Shown: positions 46,701 to 56,207, counted from the first letter of the stretch. The stretch is DNA of 64,000 bases from Rossellomorea marisflavi (GCA_003667865.1 CP033051.1:2878501-2942500); one strand, 5' to 3'. Notes: a model not told the origin generated them from the sequence alone. Numbers and translations: made by a program.

Positions 46701-47063
46701 ATGTGGCTGCCCCTGTTAGGGTTGCTATTGGGGATTTTTCTAGGGTTTTTAACGGATATTAGAATTCCCGATGAGTATTCCAACTATTTGTCAATTGCAG
46801 TATTAGCAGCATTTGACACATTAGTTGGAGGAATCCGAGCGTATCTACAAAATATATTTGATGATAAAGTTTTTGTATCAGGGTTCTTTTTTAATATCCT
46901 CTTAGCAGCAACTTTAGCTTTTCTAGGTGTACATCTTGGTGTAGACTTGTACTTAGCTGCTGTATTTGCATTTGGGGTAAGATTATTCCAGAATATAGCG
47001 GTTATCCGAAGAATTCTAATAAGTAACTGGAGTTCAAAAGGAGAAAAGTCAGAAAAAAGTTGA
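46701..47063 (+). CDS. sbp: Small basic protein Sbp (DUF1290)
   Basis: The 120-residue protein has three or four membrane segments and the conserved IPDEYSNYLSIAVLAAFDTLVGG and FFFNILLAATLAFLG. It is found just upstream of ftsA in bacilli; the function is unknown. It starts four bases after ylxX with GGAGG as ribosome site. Confidence 0.9.
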   Translation: MWLPLLGLLLGIFLGFLTDIRIPDEYSNYLSIAVLAAFDTLVGGIRAYLQNIFDDKVFVSGFFFNILLAATLAFLGVHLGVDLYLAAVFAFGVRLFQNIAVIRRILISNWSSKGEKSEKS

Positions 47064-47070
47064 AAAAATA

Positions 47071-47098
47071 AAAGGGAATCTATTTCAAAATGACGAAT
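47071..47098 (+). promoter_or_regulatory. Sigma-H promoter candidate for ftsAZ
   Basis: AAAGGGAAT (47071-47079), twelve bases, GACGAAT (47092-47098) matches the sigma-H consensus except for one base in the -35 element. In B. subtilis one of the ftsAZ promoters is sigma-H dependent and raises FtsZ at the onset of sporulation. Confidence 0.6.
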
Positions 47099-47221
47099 AA
47101 CATTATAAGATATAGTTATTTAATAAATATGTTTTACATAATGAAAATTAAAACAATTAAAAAATGTACTTCATAGTATTTGTTGTTCGGATTTTACAGA
47201 TTTTTAAGGAGGTGCCATAGA

Positions 47222-48520
47222 GTGAACAGCAACGAAATTTATGTGAGCCTTGACATCGGTACATCCACAGTTAAAGTAATCATTGGAGAGATGTCCAATG
47301 ATACATTAAATATTATCGGTGTGGGGAATGTTAAATCAGAAGGTGTAAAAAAAGGATCTATTGTAGATATAGACGAAACCGTTCAAACCATTCGTAAAGC
47401 GATTGAACAAGCTGAAAGAATGATTGGTATGAATATAGGCCAAGTGATTGTAGGAATAACTGGAAATCATGTTATGCTACAATCATGTCATGGTGTTGTA
47501 GCAGTATCTAGTGACAATAGAGAAATAACTGATGATGACGTGGCACGTGTTATGGATGCAGCTCAAGTTGTATCAATACCGCCAGAAAGAGAAATTATTA
47601 ATGTAATACCAACACAGTTTATCGTTGATGGTCTTGACGAGATTACCGATCCAAGGGGAATGATAGGCGTCCGTTTGGAAATGGAAGGAACTATTATTAC
47701 AGGTTCTAAAACGGTTCTACATAATACATTACGCTGTGTTGAACGAGCAGGCTTAGACATTTTAGATATTGTGTTCCAGCCACTTGCAGCAGGAACAATC
47801 GCTCTTTCTAAAGATGAACAAAATCTAGGAACGGCACTGGTAGATATCGGTGGTGGGTCAACAACACTTGCTGTTTTTGAACAAGGTCACCTTCGTGCTA
47901 CATCAGTGTTACCAGTGGGTGGAGATCATATAACAAAGGACCTTTCCATTGGATTACGAACATCTACTGAAGATGCTGAAAAAATTAAAACAAAATATGG
48001 ACATGCTTATTATGACCATGCATCAGAGGAAGAAGTTTTTAGTGTACCAATAATAGGAAGTGACCAGCATCAGCAATTTAACCAGATGGAGATTTCTGAT
48101 ATTATTGAAGCAAGATTAGAAGAAATATTAGAATTGATTCAGCATGAGTTAAAAAGGCTTGGTGTCCACGACTTACCGGGAGGATTAGTTATCACGGGTG
48201 GAGTTTCAAATATGCCCGGTGTGCTAGAGCTTGCACAATTAATTTTCCAAAATCGAGTAAGAGTGGCAATTCCTGATTATATAGGAGTCCGTGAACCACA
48301 GTATACAACTGCTGTCGGCCTTATTAAATATGCATACAAGACTGCTAGATTACAAGGTAGAGACGTAAGTGTAACGCCTTCTCCAAAAGAGGCTGTAGAA
48401 AAGCGTCAACCTGTAGCTGCAGGTCAAAAGGCAAAAGTACCAAAACCAAAACAACAAAAGTCTGACGATGAAAAAACAATGTCAAAGGTTAAAAAATTCT
48501 TTGGATACTTTTTTGAATAA
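47222..48520 (+). CDS. ftsA: Cell division protein FtsA
   Basis: The 432-residue actin-like protein tethers FtsZ filaments to the membrane. Phosphate-binding stretches YVSLDIGTSTVKV and ALVDIGGGSTTLAVF are present, as is the 1C domain between them. The C-terminal helix MSKVKKFFGYFFE is the amphipathic membrane anchor. The GTG start follows AAGGAGGTG and aligns with B. subtilis. Confidence 0.96.
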   Translation: MNSNEIYVSLDIGTSTVKVIIGEMSNDTLNIIGVGNVKSEGVKKGSIVDIDETVQTIRKAIEQAERMIGMNIGQVIVGITGNHVMLQSCHGVVAVSSDNREITDDDVARVMDAAQVVSIPPEREIINVIPTQFIVDGLDEITDPRGMIGVRLEMEGTIITGSKTVLHNTLRCVERAGLDILDIVFQPLAAGTIALSKDEQNLGTALVDIGGGSTTLAVFEQGHLRATSVLPVGGDHITKDLSIGLRTSTEDAEKIKTKYGHAYYDHASEEEVFSVPIIGSDQHQQFNQMEISDIIEARLEEILELIQHELKRLGVHDLPGGLVITGGVSNMPGVLELAQLIFQNRVRVAIPDYIGVREPQYTTAVGLIKYAYKTARLQGRDVSVTPSPKEAVEKRQPVAAGQKAKVPKPKQQKSDDEKTMSKVKKFFGYFFE

Positions 48521-48558
48521 AGAAAAGGCTTTGATTCGACAAATTAGGAGGATTTGGC

Positions 48559-49704
48559 ATGTTGGAGTTTGATACACATTTAGATTCATTAGCCACGATT
48601 AAGGTTATAGGTGTCGGTGGCGGAGGTAATAACGCTGTTAACCGAATGATTGAACATGGAGTTCAAGGGGTAGAGTTTATTGCTGTAAATACAGATGCTC
48701 AAGCATTAAATTTATCAAAAGCAGAAATTAAAATGCAAATTGGCGGTAAACTCACTAGAGGTTTAGGAGCAGGTGCGAACCCGGAAGTTGGGAAAAAGGC
48801 TGCTGAGGAAAGTAAAGAACAAATTGAAGAAGCACTTAGAGGTGCTGACATGGTATTCGTTACTGCTGGTATGGGTGGCGGTACAGGAACAGGAGCTGCA
48901 CCAGTCATTGCGCAAATCGCTCGTGATATCGGTGCACTAACAGTTGGGGTTGTCACAAGACCATTTACTTTCGAAGGTCGAAAACGTTCTGGACAAGCAG
49001 CTGGTGGAATTGGGGCGATGAAAGAAGCGGTAGATACACTTATCGTTATTCCAAACGACCGATTACTTGAAATTGTCGATAAAAGCACACCAATGCTTGA
49101 AGCATTCCGTGAAGCAGATAACGTACTTCGTCAAGGTGTACAAGGTATCTCAGATTTAATTGCAGTTCCAGGTCTAATTAACCTTGACTTCGCTGATGTT
49201 AAGACAATTATGTCAAACAAAGGCTCTGCATTAATGGGTATCGGTGGAGCATCAGGTGAAAATAGAGCTGCAGAAGCGGCTAAAAAAGCAATCTCAAGCC
49301 CGCTACTTGAAACTTCAATTGATGGAGCGCAAGGTGTACTAATGAACATAACTGGTGGAACGAATCTAAGTCTTTATGAAGTTCAGGAAGCTGCAGACAT
49401 TGTTGCTTCTGCTTCAGATCAAGATGTTAATATGATTTTCGGTTCTGTAATTAATGAAGACTATAAAGATGAAATTGTTGTGACAGTTATTGCTACAGGC
49501 TTTAACGAAGAAGCAATACAAACGAACAAGCCAAGAGCAACAATTGGCGGGATGAAACCACAAGCTACTTCAGCTGGTGTAAAACGTGAGCCAAAGCGTG
49601 AAGAACAGCCTTCACAGACGCCAGAACCAACTAGAGGATCTCAGCAAGTTGAAGATACGCTAGATATTCCAGCGTTCTTACGTAATCGAAACCGTCGTCG
49701 TTAA
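48559..49704 (+). CDS. ftsZ: Cell division GTPase FtsZ
   Basis: The 381-residue tubulin homologue forms the division ring. The GTP signature GGGTGTG lies near residues 105-111, [12 protein letters not shown] near 18-29, and the T7-loop aspartates in [11 protein letters not shown] near 208. The variable linker (about 318-364) and the C-terminal peptide [13 protein letters not shown], which binds FtsA, SepF and others, are intact. The ATG follows AGGAGG. Confidence 0.98.
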   Translation: MLEFDTHLDSLATIKVIGVGGGGNNAVNRMIEHGVQGVEFIAVNTDAQALNLSKAEIKMQIGGKLTRGLGAGANPEVGKKAAEESKEQIEEALRGADMVFVTAGMGGGTGTGAAPVIAQIARDIGALTVGVVTRPFTFEGRKRSGQAAGGIGAMKEAVDTLIVIPNDRLLEIVDKSTPMLEAFREADNVLRQGVQGISDLIAVPGLINLDFADVKTIMSNKGSALMGIGGASGENRAAEAAKKAISSPLLETSIDGAQGVLMNITGGTNLSLYEVQEAADIVASASDQDVNMIFGSVINEDYKDEIVVTVIATGFNEEAIQTNKPRATIGGMKPQATSAGVKREPKREEQPSQTPEPTRGSQQVEDTLDIPAFLRNRNRRR

Positions 49705-49722
49705 TGACATACATGTAAACTA

Positions 49723-49757
49723 GAACACCCTAATATACATTAGGGTGTTCTTTTACA
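49723..49757 (+). terminator. Terminator after ftsZ
   Basis: GAACACCCTAAT pairs with ATTAGGGTGTTC around a four-base loop and is followed by TTTT. Confidence 0.88.
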
Positions 49758-49795
49758 TATACCGATTCATGCATTGCACCATTTGTCATTATATC

Positions 49796-50100
49796 TCAGG
49801 CTAATAGGGGCGAGTGAACTTTAAATGAATTAGAAAGTCCTGTTCCAGTATGTATTGAACCCAGATGAGTCAATATTAACTCAATACATTCTTCAGTGAA
49901 TCTAGCGTATGCCAATAGTAGCAATGACACATTCATACCGGATAGCACCGCATCATCCTCATAGTCAGTCGTTGCTCCAGTGACAACGCCAAAAAAATTG
50001 CCTTCCACTTTCTCGTGCTTTTGAACTCATACTCATCACTTGAATTCATATTCCGAAGACATGAAGCCGACATTCAAACGTTCCTGACAGGGCGTATGCT
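49796..50100 (-). pseudogene. Possible frameshifted remnant of unknown origin
   Basis: On the minus strand a frame (GTG at 50008 to stop at 49796) encodes VVTGATTDYEDD, MNVSLLLLAYARF and LGSIHTGTGLSNSF. Upstream another frame starts at ATG 50072 with MNSSDEYEFKSTRKWKA after a few residues. The two would join if a run of seven T bases near 49990 shifted frame. The base composition is richer in GC than the flanks. I do not recognise the family, and no ribosome site is evident, so it may be a decayed gene or not coding at all. Confidence 0.25.
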
Positions 50101-50135
50101 GCTTTAAGCTTGAATACAGTCTCCTCCACTTTTCT

Positions 50136-50221
50136 TGACAAATTTCGTTTAAATCCCTAAAAAGAAACATTCTTTTGCTTACACAAAATGACACACTTCT
50201 AAGGAGGATGTACGATATACT
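50136..50221 (+). promoter_or_regulatory. spoIIG promoter with 22-bp spacer and Spo0A-box-like sites
   Basis: ATGACA (50188-50193) and TATACT (50216-50221) are 22 bases apart, the unusual spacing known for the B. subtilis spoIIG promoter, which sigma-A uses only with Spo0A phosphate. TGACAAA at 50136 is one mismatch from the 0A box TGNCGAA and lies about 90 bases before the expected start, like site 1 of B. subtilis. Confidence 0.62.
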
Positions 50222-50258
50222 TCACATAACGTAATAGAAAAGCCTAGGAGGGAAAAGG

Positions 50259-51185
50259 TTGACGTTCTATTTAGATGTGATCTGGCTACTAAATCTATTA
50301 GTGGATTCTATATTACTTTGGTTAACAGGAATTTTTTTGAAACGTCAACTTTCTAGATGGAGAATCTTATTAGGTGGTTTTATAGGTTCATGCATTATTC
50401 TATTAACCGTAACTCCATTTGCCTCCCTAAGCGGTAATCCGATGGTAAAGCTTTTATTTTCTTTCTTTATGGTATATACAGCATTTGGATTTAAGAGATT
50501 TCGGTTTTTTTTTAGCAATCTATTAATGTTTTACTTTGTTACATTTCTTACTGGAGGAATCCTAATAGGAACTCACTATTTTATTGGTTTTAATCCTTCG
50601 GCAGAAACCTCTGTATTGCTTTCGAGTATTAGAGGATTTGGTGATCCAATAAGTTGGATATTCGTGATGCTTGCGTTACCTATCGCATGGTATTTTTCAA
50701 AAGGTAGGATTCAAAATATTGAAACGATAAAAATTCAATATGACCAAATTGTTGACGTAACGGTAAAAATTGAGCAAATAGAATTGAATCTAAAAGGACT
50801 TGTAGATAGTGGAAATCAGCTTGTAGATCCAATAACGAAAACACCTGTTATGATTGTCGCCATTGAAGGAATAAAAGAGAAATTACCGAATGAAGTAATC
50901 GAATTAACGAAAGGGTCCTTCGAACTGTTTTCAGAATCAACAGATCTTGACCCGAAGTGGTCGGATCGACTGAGATTTATCCCTGCGCAGTCAGTTGGAA
51001 GTAAAGGGCAGATATTAACTGCCGTCAGGCCAGATCAAATTGGATTAAAGCAGGGAGAAGAAGAGTGGTTTTGTAAGAAGGCTCTTGTAGTATTTCGGGC
51101 AGAGGCATTATCAGCAGATCATACATTCCAATGCATTGTACATCCAAAGATGATGGCAGAAAAGCCGATCCAGCATGTGTCCTGA
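50259..51185 (+). CDS. spoIIGA: Sigma-E processing peptidase SpoIIGA
   Basis: The 308-residue protein has five N-terminal membrane segments (to about residue 150) and a C-terminal aspartic protease domain with the catalytic aspartate 183 in DSGNQL. It cleaves pro-sigma-E in the mother cell when activated by SpoIIR from the forespore. TTG start with AGGAGGG. sigE lies 125 bases downstream in the same operon. Confidence 0.95.
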   Translation: MTFYLDVIWLLNLLVDSILLWLTGIFLKRQLSRWRILLGGFIGSCIILLTVTPFASLSGNPMVKLLFSFFMVYTAFGFKRFRFFFSNLLMFYFVTFLTGGILIGTHYFIGFNPSAETSVLLSSIRGFGDPISWIFVMLALPIAWYFSKGRIQNIETIKIQYDQIVDVTVKIEQIELNLKGLVDSGNQLVDPITKTPVMIVAIEGIKEKLPNEVIELTKGSFELFSESTDLDPKWSDRLRFIPAQSVGSKGQILTAVRPDQIGLKQGEEEWFCKKALVVFRAEALSADHTFQCIVHPKMMAEKPIQHVS

Positions 51186-51310
51186 TTTCACCTAGTGATT
51201 AAGAAGCTTCTTGTCAAACCAAAGTATGTTCCAACTCTTACAAAAGAGTCGTTGGAAAAGGACTAATACTACTATACTCGTTTTTTTCAATTTTAGAAGG
51301 GGGAACAGCT

Positions 51311-52030
51311 ATGAAAAAGTTCAAACTCAAGTTTTTATATTATTGGTACAAACTTTTAATAAAACTAGGGTTAAAAACGGATGAAATTTATTACATAGGA
51401 GGAAGTGAAGCACTACCACCTCCATTATCTAAAGAAGAAGAACAAGTATTATTAGAGAAGTTGCCAAGTGGTGATAAGGCTGCAAGGTCTTTACTAATTG
51501 AGCGAAACTTGAGGCTTGTAGTTTATATTGCACGAAAATTTGAAAATACAGGAATTAATATTGAGGATTTAATTAGTATCGGTACAATTGGATTGATTAA
51601 GGCTGTTAATACGTTTAATCCTGAAAAAAAGATAAAGTTAGCTACCTATGCGTCAAGATGTATAGAAAATGAAATTCTTATGTATTTACGACGTAATAAT
51701 AAAATTCGTTCAGAGGTATCATTTGATGAACCATTAAATATTGATTGGGATGGCAATGAACTACTATTATCTGATGTTCTTGGGACAGATGATGATATTA
51801 TTACAAAAGACTTAGAAGCAACTGTTGATCGCAAATTATTATTTCAATCCTTGCACTATTTAAATGACCGAGAAAAACAAATTATGGAGCTCCGCTTTGG
51901 CTTAGCAGGAGGAGAAGAAAAGACGCAAAAAGAAGTGGCTGACATGCTAGGAATTTCGCAGTCTTATATATCACGCTTAGAGAAAAGAATCATTAAACGA
52001 CTAAAGAAAGAATTTAATAAAATGGTGTAA
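51311..52030 (+). CDS. sigE: RNA polymerase sporulation sigma factor sigma-E (pro-protein)
   Basis: The 239-residue mother-cell sigma factor has a basic amphipathic pro-sequence of about 27-29 residues before [14 protein letters not shown], then regions 2 ([32 protein letters not shown]) and 4 ([22 protein letters not shown]). It is made inactive and processed by SpoIIGA. The ATG follows AGAAGGGGGAA. Confidence 0.97.
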   Translation: MKKFKLKFLYYWYKLLIKLGLKTDEIYYIGGSEALPPPLSKEEEQVLLEKLPSGDKAARSLLIERNLRLVVYIARKFENTGINIEDLISIGTIGLIKAVNTFNPEKKIKLATYASRCIENEILMYLRRNNKIRSEVSFDEPLNIDWDGNELLLSDVLGTDDDIITKDLEATVDRKLLFQSLHYLNDREKQIMELRFGLAGGEEKTQKEVADMLGISQSYISRLEKRIIKRLKKEFNKMV

Positions 52031-52039
52031 GTATGAGCT

Positions 52040-52136
52040 GAGGGCTCCTTATAAGATAAACCTTTTCAATCTATAGCCTGTGAAAACAGGTAAGTAGATG
52101 AGAGGATATATCTTTTGTAGGAGCCCTCTCTTTTTT
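52040..52136 (+). terminator. Terminator after sigE
   Basis: GAGGGCTCCT and AAGATA pair with TATCTT and AGGAGCCCTC across about 60 bases, with an inner CCTGT/ACAGG hairpin, followed by a T run. Some readthrough into sigG is known for B. subtilis and may occur here. Confidence 0.75.
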
Positions 52137-52303
52137 ATTTATTACCACGATATGTCTTTGGCATTTTTTTACTTTATTGACCAAAATACTGTCATGATAT
52201 CTTTTAAAGCTCATACCAAAAGAATTAAAAAAATTTCCATTTGAAAAACCCTTTCATTCCAAAGGTTTTGATGATTTCACTTTAGTGCGATAAAGAATTA
52301 AGT

Positions 52304-52331
52304 GCATATTTTTCCTCTCAAGGGAGATACT
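52304..52331 (+). promoter_or_regulatory. Sigma-F promoter candidate for sigG
   Basis: GCATA (52304-52308), fourteen bases, GGAGATACT (52323-52331) matches the sigma-F elements GYATA and GGNNANAMT. sigG is first transcribed by sigma-F in the forespore of B. subtilis. The spacer is about one base shorter than typical. The rest of the gap (52137-52303) is AT-rich and shows nothing else. Confidence 0.55.
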
Positions 52332-52369
52332 GAAGCTTGTACAGCAGCTCCTATAAGGAGGGGAAAGAA

Positions 52370-53146
52370 TTGACACGAAATAAAGTAGAAATTTGTGGTG
52401 TGGATACGTCCAAGTTACCTGTTTTAAAGAATGAAGAAATGAGAGAGCTTTTCAAGCAGATGCAATCCGGTGATTATTCAGCAAGAGAGAAGCTTGTAAA
52501 TGGAAATCTACGACTCGTTTTAAGTGTGATTCAACGGTTCAATAATCGCGGTGAATACGTAGATGATTTATTTCAGGTAGGGTGTATAGGCTTAATGAAG
52601 TCTATTGATAATTTCGATTTAAGTCAAAATGTGCGCTTCTCAACATATGCTGTTCCAATGATTATTGGAGAAATTCGCCGTTACTTACGTGACAATAATC
52701 CAATTCGCGTTTCTCGTTCATTACGAGACATTGCTTATAAGGCTCTTCAAGTACGTGAAAGATTAATGGGCGAAACCTCAAAAGAGCCAACAGCAGAAGA
52801 AATCGCAAAGGTTCTTGACGTACAACATGAGGAAATTGTGTTTGCGTTAGATGCTATTCAAGACCCTGTATCATTATTCGAACCGATATATAATGATGGG
52901 GGAGATCCAATCTTTGTAATGGATCAAATTAGTGATGAGAAAAATCGCGATTTTCAATGGATTGAAGAGATTGCTTTACAAGAAGGAATGAGAAGACTAA
53001 ATGACCGTGAGAAATTAATCATTCGTAAACGGTTCTTTCAAGGTAAGACACAAATGGAAGTAGCTGAAGAGATTGGAATCTCTCAGGCTCAAGTATCCCG
53101 CCTAGAAAAAGCAGCAATTAAACAAATGAATAAAAATATTCAATAA
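52370..53146 (+). CDS. sigG: RNA polymerase sporulation sigma factor sigma-G
   Basis: The 258-residue late forespore sigma factor begins TRNKVEICGVDTSKLPVLK as in B. subtilis. Regions 2 (LVNGNLRLVLSVIQRF, FSTYAVPMIIGEIRRYLRD), 3 and 4 (KTQMEVAEEIGISQAQVSRLEK) are complete. The start is TTG behind AAGGAGGGG. Confidence 0.97.
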   Translation: MTRNKVEICGVDTSKLPVLKNEEMRELFKQMQSGDYSAREKLVNGNLRLVLSVIQRFNNRGEYVDDLFQVGCIGLMKSIDNFDLSQNVRFSTYAVPMIIGEIRRYLRDNNPIRVSRSLRDIAYKALQVRERLMGETSKEPTAEEIAKVLDVQHEEIVFALDAIQDPVSLFEPIYNDGGDPIFVMDQISDEKNRDFQWIEEIALQEGMRRLNDREKLIIRKRFFQGKTQMEVAEEIGISQAQVSRLEKAAIKQMNKNIQ

Positions 53147-53150
53147 AGTA

Positions 53151-53207
53151 TAGAGGTAAGTCTTTGATGTGAATTTAAAACATCGGGTCTTGCCTCTTAA
53201 TTTTTTG
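53151..53207 (+). terminator. Terminator after sigG
   Basis: AGAGG, AAG and TGATGT pair with ACATC, CTT and CCTCT to form an interrupted stem with a T-rich tail. Confidence 0.75.
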
Positions 53208-53251
53208 CATATAATGAATTAAACCTTTTTTTCTTGAGGAGAGGAAGAAAT

Positions 53252-53524
53252 ATGGTTAGAATTTCCGAATTTCAGCTTAAAGATGTCGTGAGTATTTCAG
53301 ATGGTCGCAAGCTTGGAAACATTGGTGATATAGAGATTGATTTAGATACAGGAAGAATTGAAGCAATCGTTATAGGAGGAGGAGGGAAACTCCTTGGTTT
53401 TTTTGGGAAAGACGAAGAAATGGTCATTCCTTGGAAAAGCATCGTTAAAATAGGCGAAGATGTTATCCTAGTTCGACACAAAGAAAGCTATCACCTGCAA
53501 GGTCAACTTCAAGAACCAAAGTAG
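53252..53524 (+). CDS. ylmC: YlmC/YmxH family PRC-barrel protein
   Basis: The 90-residue PRC-barrel protein shows LKDVVSISDGRKLGNIGDIEIDL and VIPWKSIVKIGEDVILV. YlmC and its paralogue YmxH are linked to sporulation, but the molecular role is unknown. The ATG follows GAGGAGAGG. It sits between sigG and ylmD as in B. subtilis. Confidence 0.9.
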   Translation: MVRISEFQLKDVVSISDGRKLGNIGDIEIDLDTGRIEAIVIGGGGKLLGFFGKDEEMVIPWKSIVKIGEDVILVRHKESYHLQGQLQEPK

Positions 53525-53739
53525 ATGAAAAGTTTGTAAAAATCGGTTGCCCACACAACACCAAAAACGACAATGTAAAAGTAATTTTTAATCTGTTGTT
53601 AATGGTCTTATGGGCGACCTCTTTTAATTTAACAAGAGAAAATCTAGTTTGAAATAGAGTGTCTTTGGTATATTGATGACATTGGATCGTTCATGAAACT
53701 CTTACACATCCTCTGTAACATCAGACTAGCAATACGAAA

Positions 53740-53892
53740 GAGTGTCATATAGCGGAAGGTGCTTGACGGATATTTAAAACGTCTGTCTGATAGGGGATAT
53801 GTAATGTCATTTACCCTCGCCTCAAGGAATACAAATCACGGGGCCGTCATATAGCAGTCATGGGATTTATACGTTCGATGTGACGGTTTTTC
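53740..53892 (+). ncRNA. Candidate attenuator leader of ylmD
   Basis: TGACGG occurs at 53764 and again at 53881, and CCGTCA once at 53844. CCGTCA can pair with the second copy to give a terminator hairpin followed by TTTTT, or with the first to give an antiterminator. Between them is a hairpin AGGG..CCCT near 53792-53815. The stop signal lies 40 bases before ylmD. I match it to no known riboswitch. Bases 53525-53739 show nothing further. Confidence 0.35.
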
Positions 53893-53931
53893 ATACATAT
53901 GGTAAACTATAGAAAAATGGAGGACTCATTC

Positions 53932-54753
53932 ATGCACAAAGAACCATTTTCTAAATCGAATGAGAACATATACATTATTGATGAATGGACATCTTCTCTG
54001 CATAATTTAGTTGCAGGAATTACAACAAAAAACGAGGGGAACAGTCTAGGTGCATATTCTAGTCAAAACATGGGCTTACATGTCGGAGATCAAATTGAAC
54101 ATGTAATTAAAAATCGAACAAAGCTTTCTAACATACTCGACTTCCCTCTAGAGCATTGGGTCGGAGCCGAACAAACACACGGGAATAATATTAAAGTGGT
54201 ATCAGAAGTGGATAAAGGCAATGGTGTAACGAATTATAAAGAGAGCATTAAAGACACTGACGGATTTATTACAAGCGAAAGTGGCATTCTATTAACCATG
54301 TGCTATGCTGATTGTGTACCGATATATTATTTAGATCGATCATCGAAAAAAATCGGAGTCGCACATGCAGGATGGAAGGGTACAGTTTCGGAAATAGCGG
54401 TTAAAATGGTACAAATGTTCGAACATACAGGAAGTCTTTTGAAAGATATTGAGGTTGTTATCGGACCTTCCATATGTGGACAATGCTACGTTGTGGATGA
54501 CCGTGTTGTCGATAAAGTAAAAAAAATACTAGAAGTACAAACCGAAAAGCCATATAATTTAATAAAAGAGGGTCAATATCATTTAGATTTAAAACAATTA
54601 AATCAACTAGTTCTGCGTCAATATGGACTAGCGACCCAACAGATAAAAATATCAGAACTTTGCTCTTCTTGTGAGGAAAAGGTATTCTTTTCACACCGAA
54701 GAGATAAAGGTACAACTGGTAGAATGTTGAGCTTTATTGGTTTGAAGGAGTGA
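53932..54753 (+). CDS. ylmD: YlmD, YfiH-type purine nucleoside phosphorylase/laccase-like enzyme
   Basis: The 273-residue protein belongs to the multicopper polyphenol oxidase-like (DUF152/YfiH) family, whose studied members phosphorolyse purine nucleosides or deaminate adenosine at a zinc site. Metal ligands are in [17 protein letters not shown] and AHAGWKGT. The conserved [11 protein letters not shown] follows. The ATG has GGAGG eight bases upstream. It is first in the ylmDEFGH cluster. Confidence 0.92.
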   Translation: MHKEPFSKSNENIYIIDEWTSSLHNLVAGITTKNEGNSLGAYSSQNMGLHVGDQIEHVIKNRTKLSNILDFPLEHWVGAEQTHGNNIKVVSEVDKGNGVTNYKESIKDTDGFITSESGILLTMCYADCVPIYYLDRSSKKIGVAHAGWKGTVSEIAVKMVQMFEHTGSLLKDIEVVIGPSICGQCYVVDDRVVDKVKKILEVQTEKPYNLIKEGQYHLDLKQLNQLVLRQYGLATQQIKISELCSSCEEKVFFSHRRDKGTTGRMLSFIGLKE

Positions 54754-54757
54754 CATA

Positions 54758-55429
54758 ATGCAAGTTAAAGATAATCTTTCTACAATAGAAGACAATATTC
54801 GCAATGCATGTGAACGAGTTGGAAGAAATCGTTCAGAAATAAACATTATTGCAGTTACAAAATATGTATCTACAGAGCGAGCAGAAGAAGCTTTAGAGGC
54901 CGGTATTTCTCACTTAGGTGAAAATCGAGATGATGGATTGCGAAATAAATGGGAAGTTCTTCGGGAACGACCTACATGGCACTTTATTGGAAGTTTACAA
55001 ACAAGGAAAGTTAAAAGCATTATTGATAAAGTGCAATACATACATTCTTTAGACCGAATCTCTCTAGCAAAAGAAATTTTTAAACGTGCGGACAAGCCTG
55101 TTTCATGCTTTATTCAAGTAAATGTTTCAGGGGAAGAATCCAAGCACGGAATTGAACCAAACGAACTAGAAGAGTTTGTACTGAATCTTAAAGAGTTTGA
55201 GGATAAAGTTAACGTAATTGGATTAATGACAATGGCTCCACTTACTGAAGATGAAGAAGCTCTTCGATCCTATTTTAGAAAACTAAAAGACCTTTCTGTA
55301 CTCATTCAAAGTAAACAACTGCCATATGCCCCATGTACAGAACTTTCCATGGGGATGAGTAATGATTATGAAATTGCAATTGAAGAAGGCGCAACATATA
55401 TCCGTATTGGAACTGCATTAGTTGGATAG
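54758..55429 (+). CDS. ylmE: YggS-family pyridoxal-phosphate-binding protein YlmE
   Basis: The 223-residue single-domain protein has the alanine racemase barrel fold and lysine 35 in AVTKYVS as the PLP-binding residue, with [20 protein letters not shown] and [13 protein letters not shown] as family motifs. It helps PLP homeostasis; it lacks known catalysis. Four bases separate it from ylmD. Confidence 0.94.
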   Translation: MQVKDNLSTIEDNIRNACERVGRNRSEINIIAVTKYVSTERAEEALEAGISHLGENRDDGLRNKWEVLRERPTWHFIGSLQTRKVKSIIDKVQYIHSLDRISLAKEIFKRADKPVSCFIQVNVSGEESKHGIEPNELEEFVLNLKEFEDKVNVIGLMTMAPLTEDEEALRSYFRKLKDLSVLIQSKQLPYAPCTELSMGMSNDYEIAIEEGATYIRIGTALVG

Positions 55430-55449
55430 GATTGAAAGGAGGAAAAATA

Positions 55450-55899
55450 ATGGGCATAAAAACGAAATTAAAAACATTCTTTTTACTAGATGACGAAGAA
55501 TATGAATATGATGAAAGAGACTACGAACAACAAGAGTATCACGAAGATAGTAAAGCTGTAAAAACTCAAACAGCAGCAACTAAGCAAAATATCGTTAGTC
55601 TCCAAAGTGTTCAGAAATCATCAAAAATGATTTTAGTTGAGCCAAGAGTCTATGCTGAGGCTCAAGAGATTGCAGATCATTTGAAAAATCGAAAATCCGT
55701 TGTAGTTAATCTTCAACGAATTCAACAAGACCAAGCAAAACGCATTGTTGATTTCTTAAGTGGTACTGTGTATGCAATTGGTGGAGACATTCAAAGAATC
55801 GGGACAAATATCTTTTTATGTACACCAGAAAATGTTGAAGTAAGTGGAAACATTTCAGAGTTTCTACAAGATCATGATTCTGAAGATACGAGGTGGTAG
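55450..55899 (+). CDS. sepF: Cell division protein SepF
   Basis: The 149-residue protein has an N-terminal membrane-binding helix (MGIKTKLKTFFLL), an acidic linker and the SepF domain (about 60-145; EIADHLKNRKSVVVNLQRI). It forms rings that bundle FtsZ and anchor it. The ATG follows AAAGGAGG; the TTG at 55432 is upstream of that site. Confidence 0.95.
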   Translation: MGIKTKLKTFFLLDDEEYEYDERDYEQQEYHEDSKAVKTQTAATKQNIVSLQSVQKSSKMILVEPRVYAEAQEIADHLKNRKSVVVNLQRIQQDQAKRIVDFLSGTVYAIGGDIQRIGTNIFLCTPENVEVSGNISEFLQDHDSEDTRW

Positions 55900-55904
55900 T
55901 AGGT

Positions 55905-56171
55905 TTGTTGGCATACATTTTTCAGATATTATTTGGGTTAATACAAATATATTCATGGGCGTTAATTATCTATATTCTAATGTCATGGTTTCCGAATGCG
56001 AGAGAATCAGCTATCGGACAATTCTTAACACGAATTTGTGAGCCTTATTTAGAACCATTTAGAAGGTTCATTCCTCCACTTGGTATGATTGATATTTCGC
56101 CAATTGTTGCATTTATCTCTTTGAATCTAATTCGTATGGGGTTATATGAAATCTATACATGGTTAGCATAA
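55905..56171 (+). CDS. ylmG: YggT-family membrane protein YlmG
   Basis: The 88-residue protein has two membrane segments (about 2-24 and 63-84) with the conserved ICEPYLEPFRRFIPPLGMIDISP between them. The family is associated with division and chromosome organisation. The TTG start behind GAGGTGG aligns with B. subtilis YlmG. It follows sepF by five bases. Confidence 0.9.
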   Translation: MLAYIFQILFGLIQIYSWALIIYILMSWFPNARESAIGQFLTRICEPYLEPFRRFIPPLGMIDISPIVAFISLNLIRMGLYEIYTWLA

Positions 56172-56207
56172 GAGCCTAATTGCATTGTACAAAAAAGAAA
56201 AACACCA

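Noticed and set aside
55844-56041. 65-codon plus-strand frame across sepF-ylmG
   Set aside because: It overlaps two well-supported genes out of frame and has no homology-like pattern.
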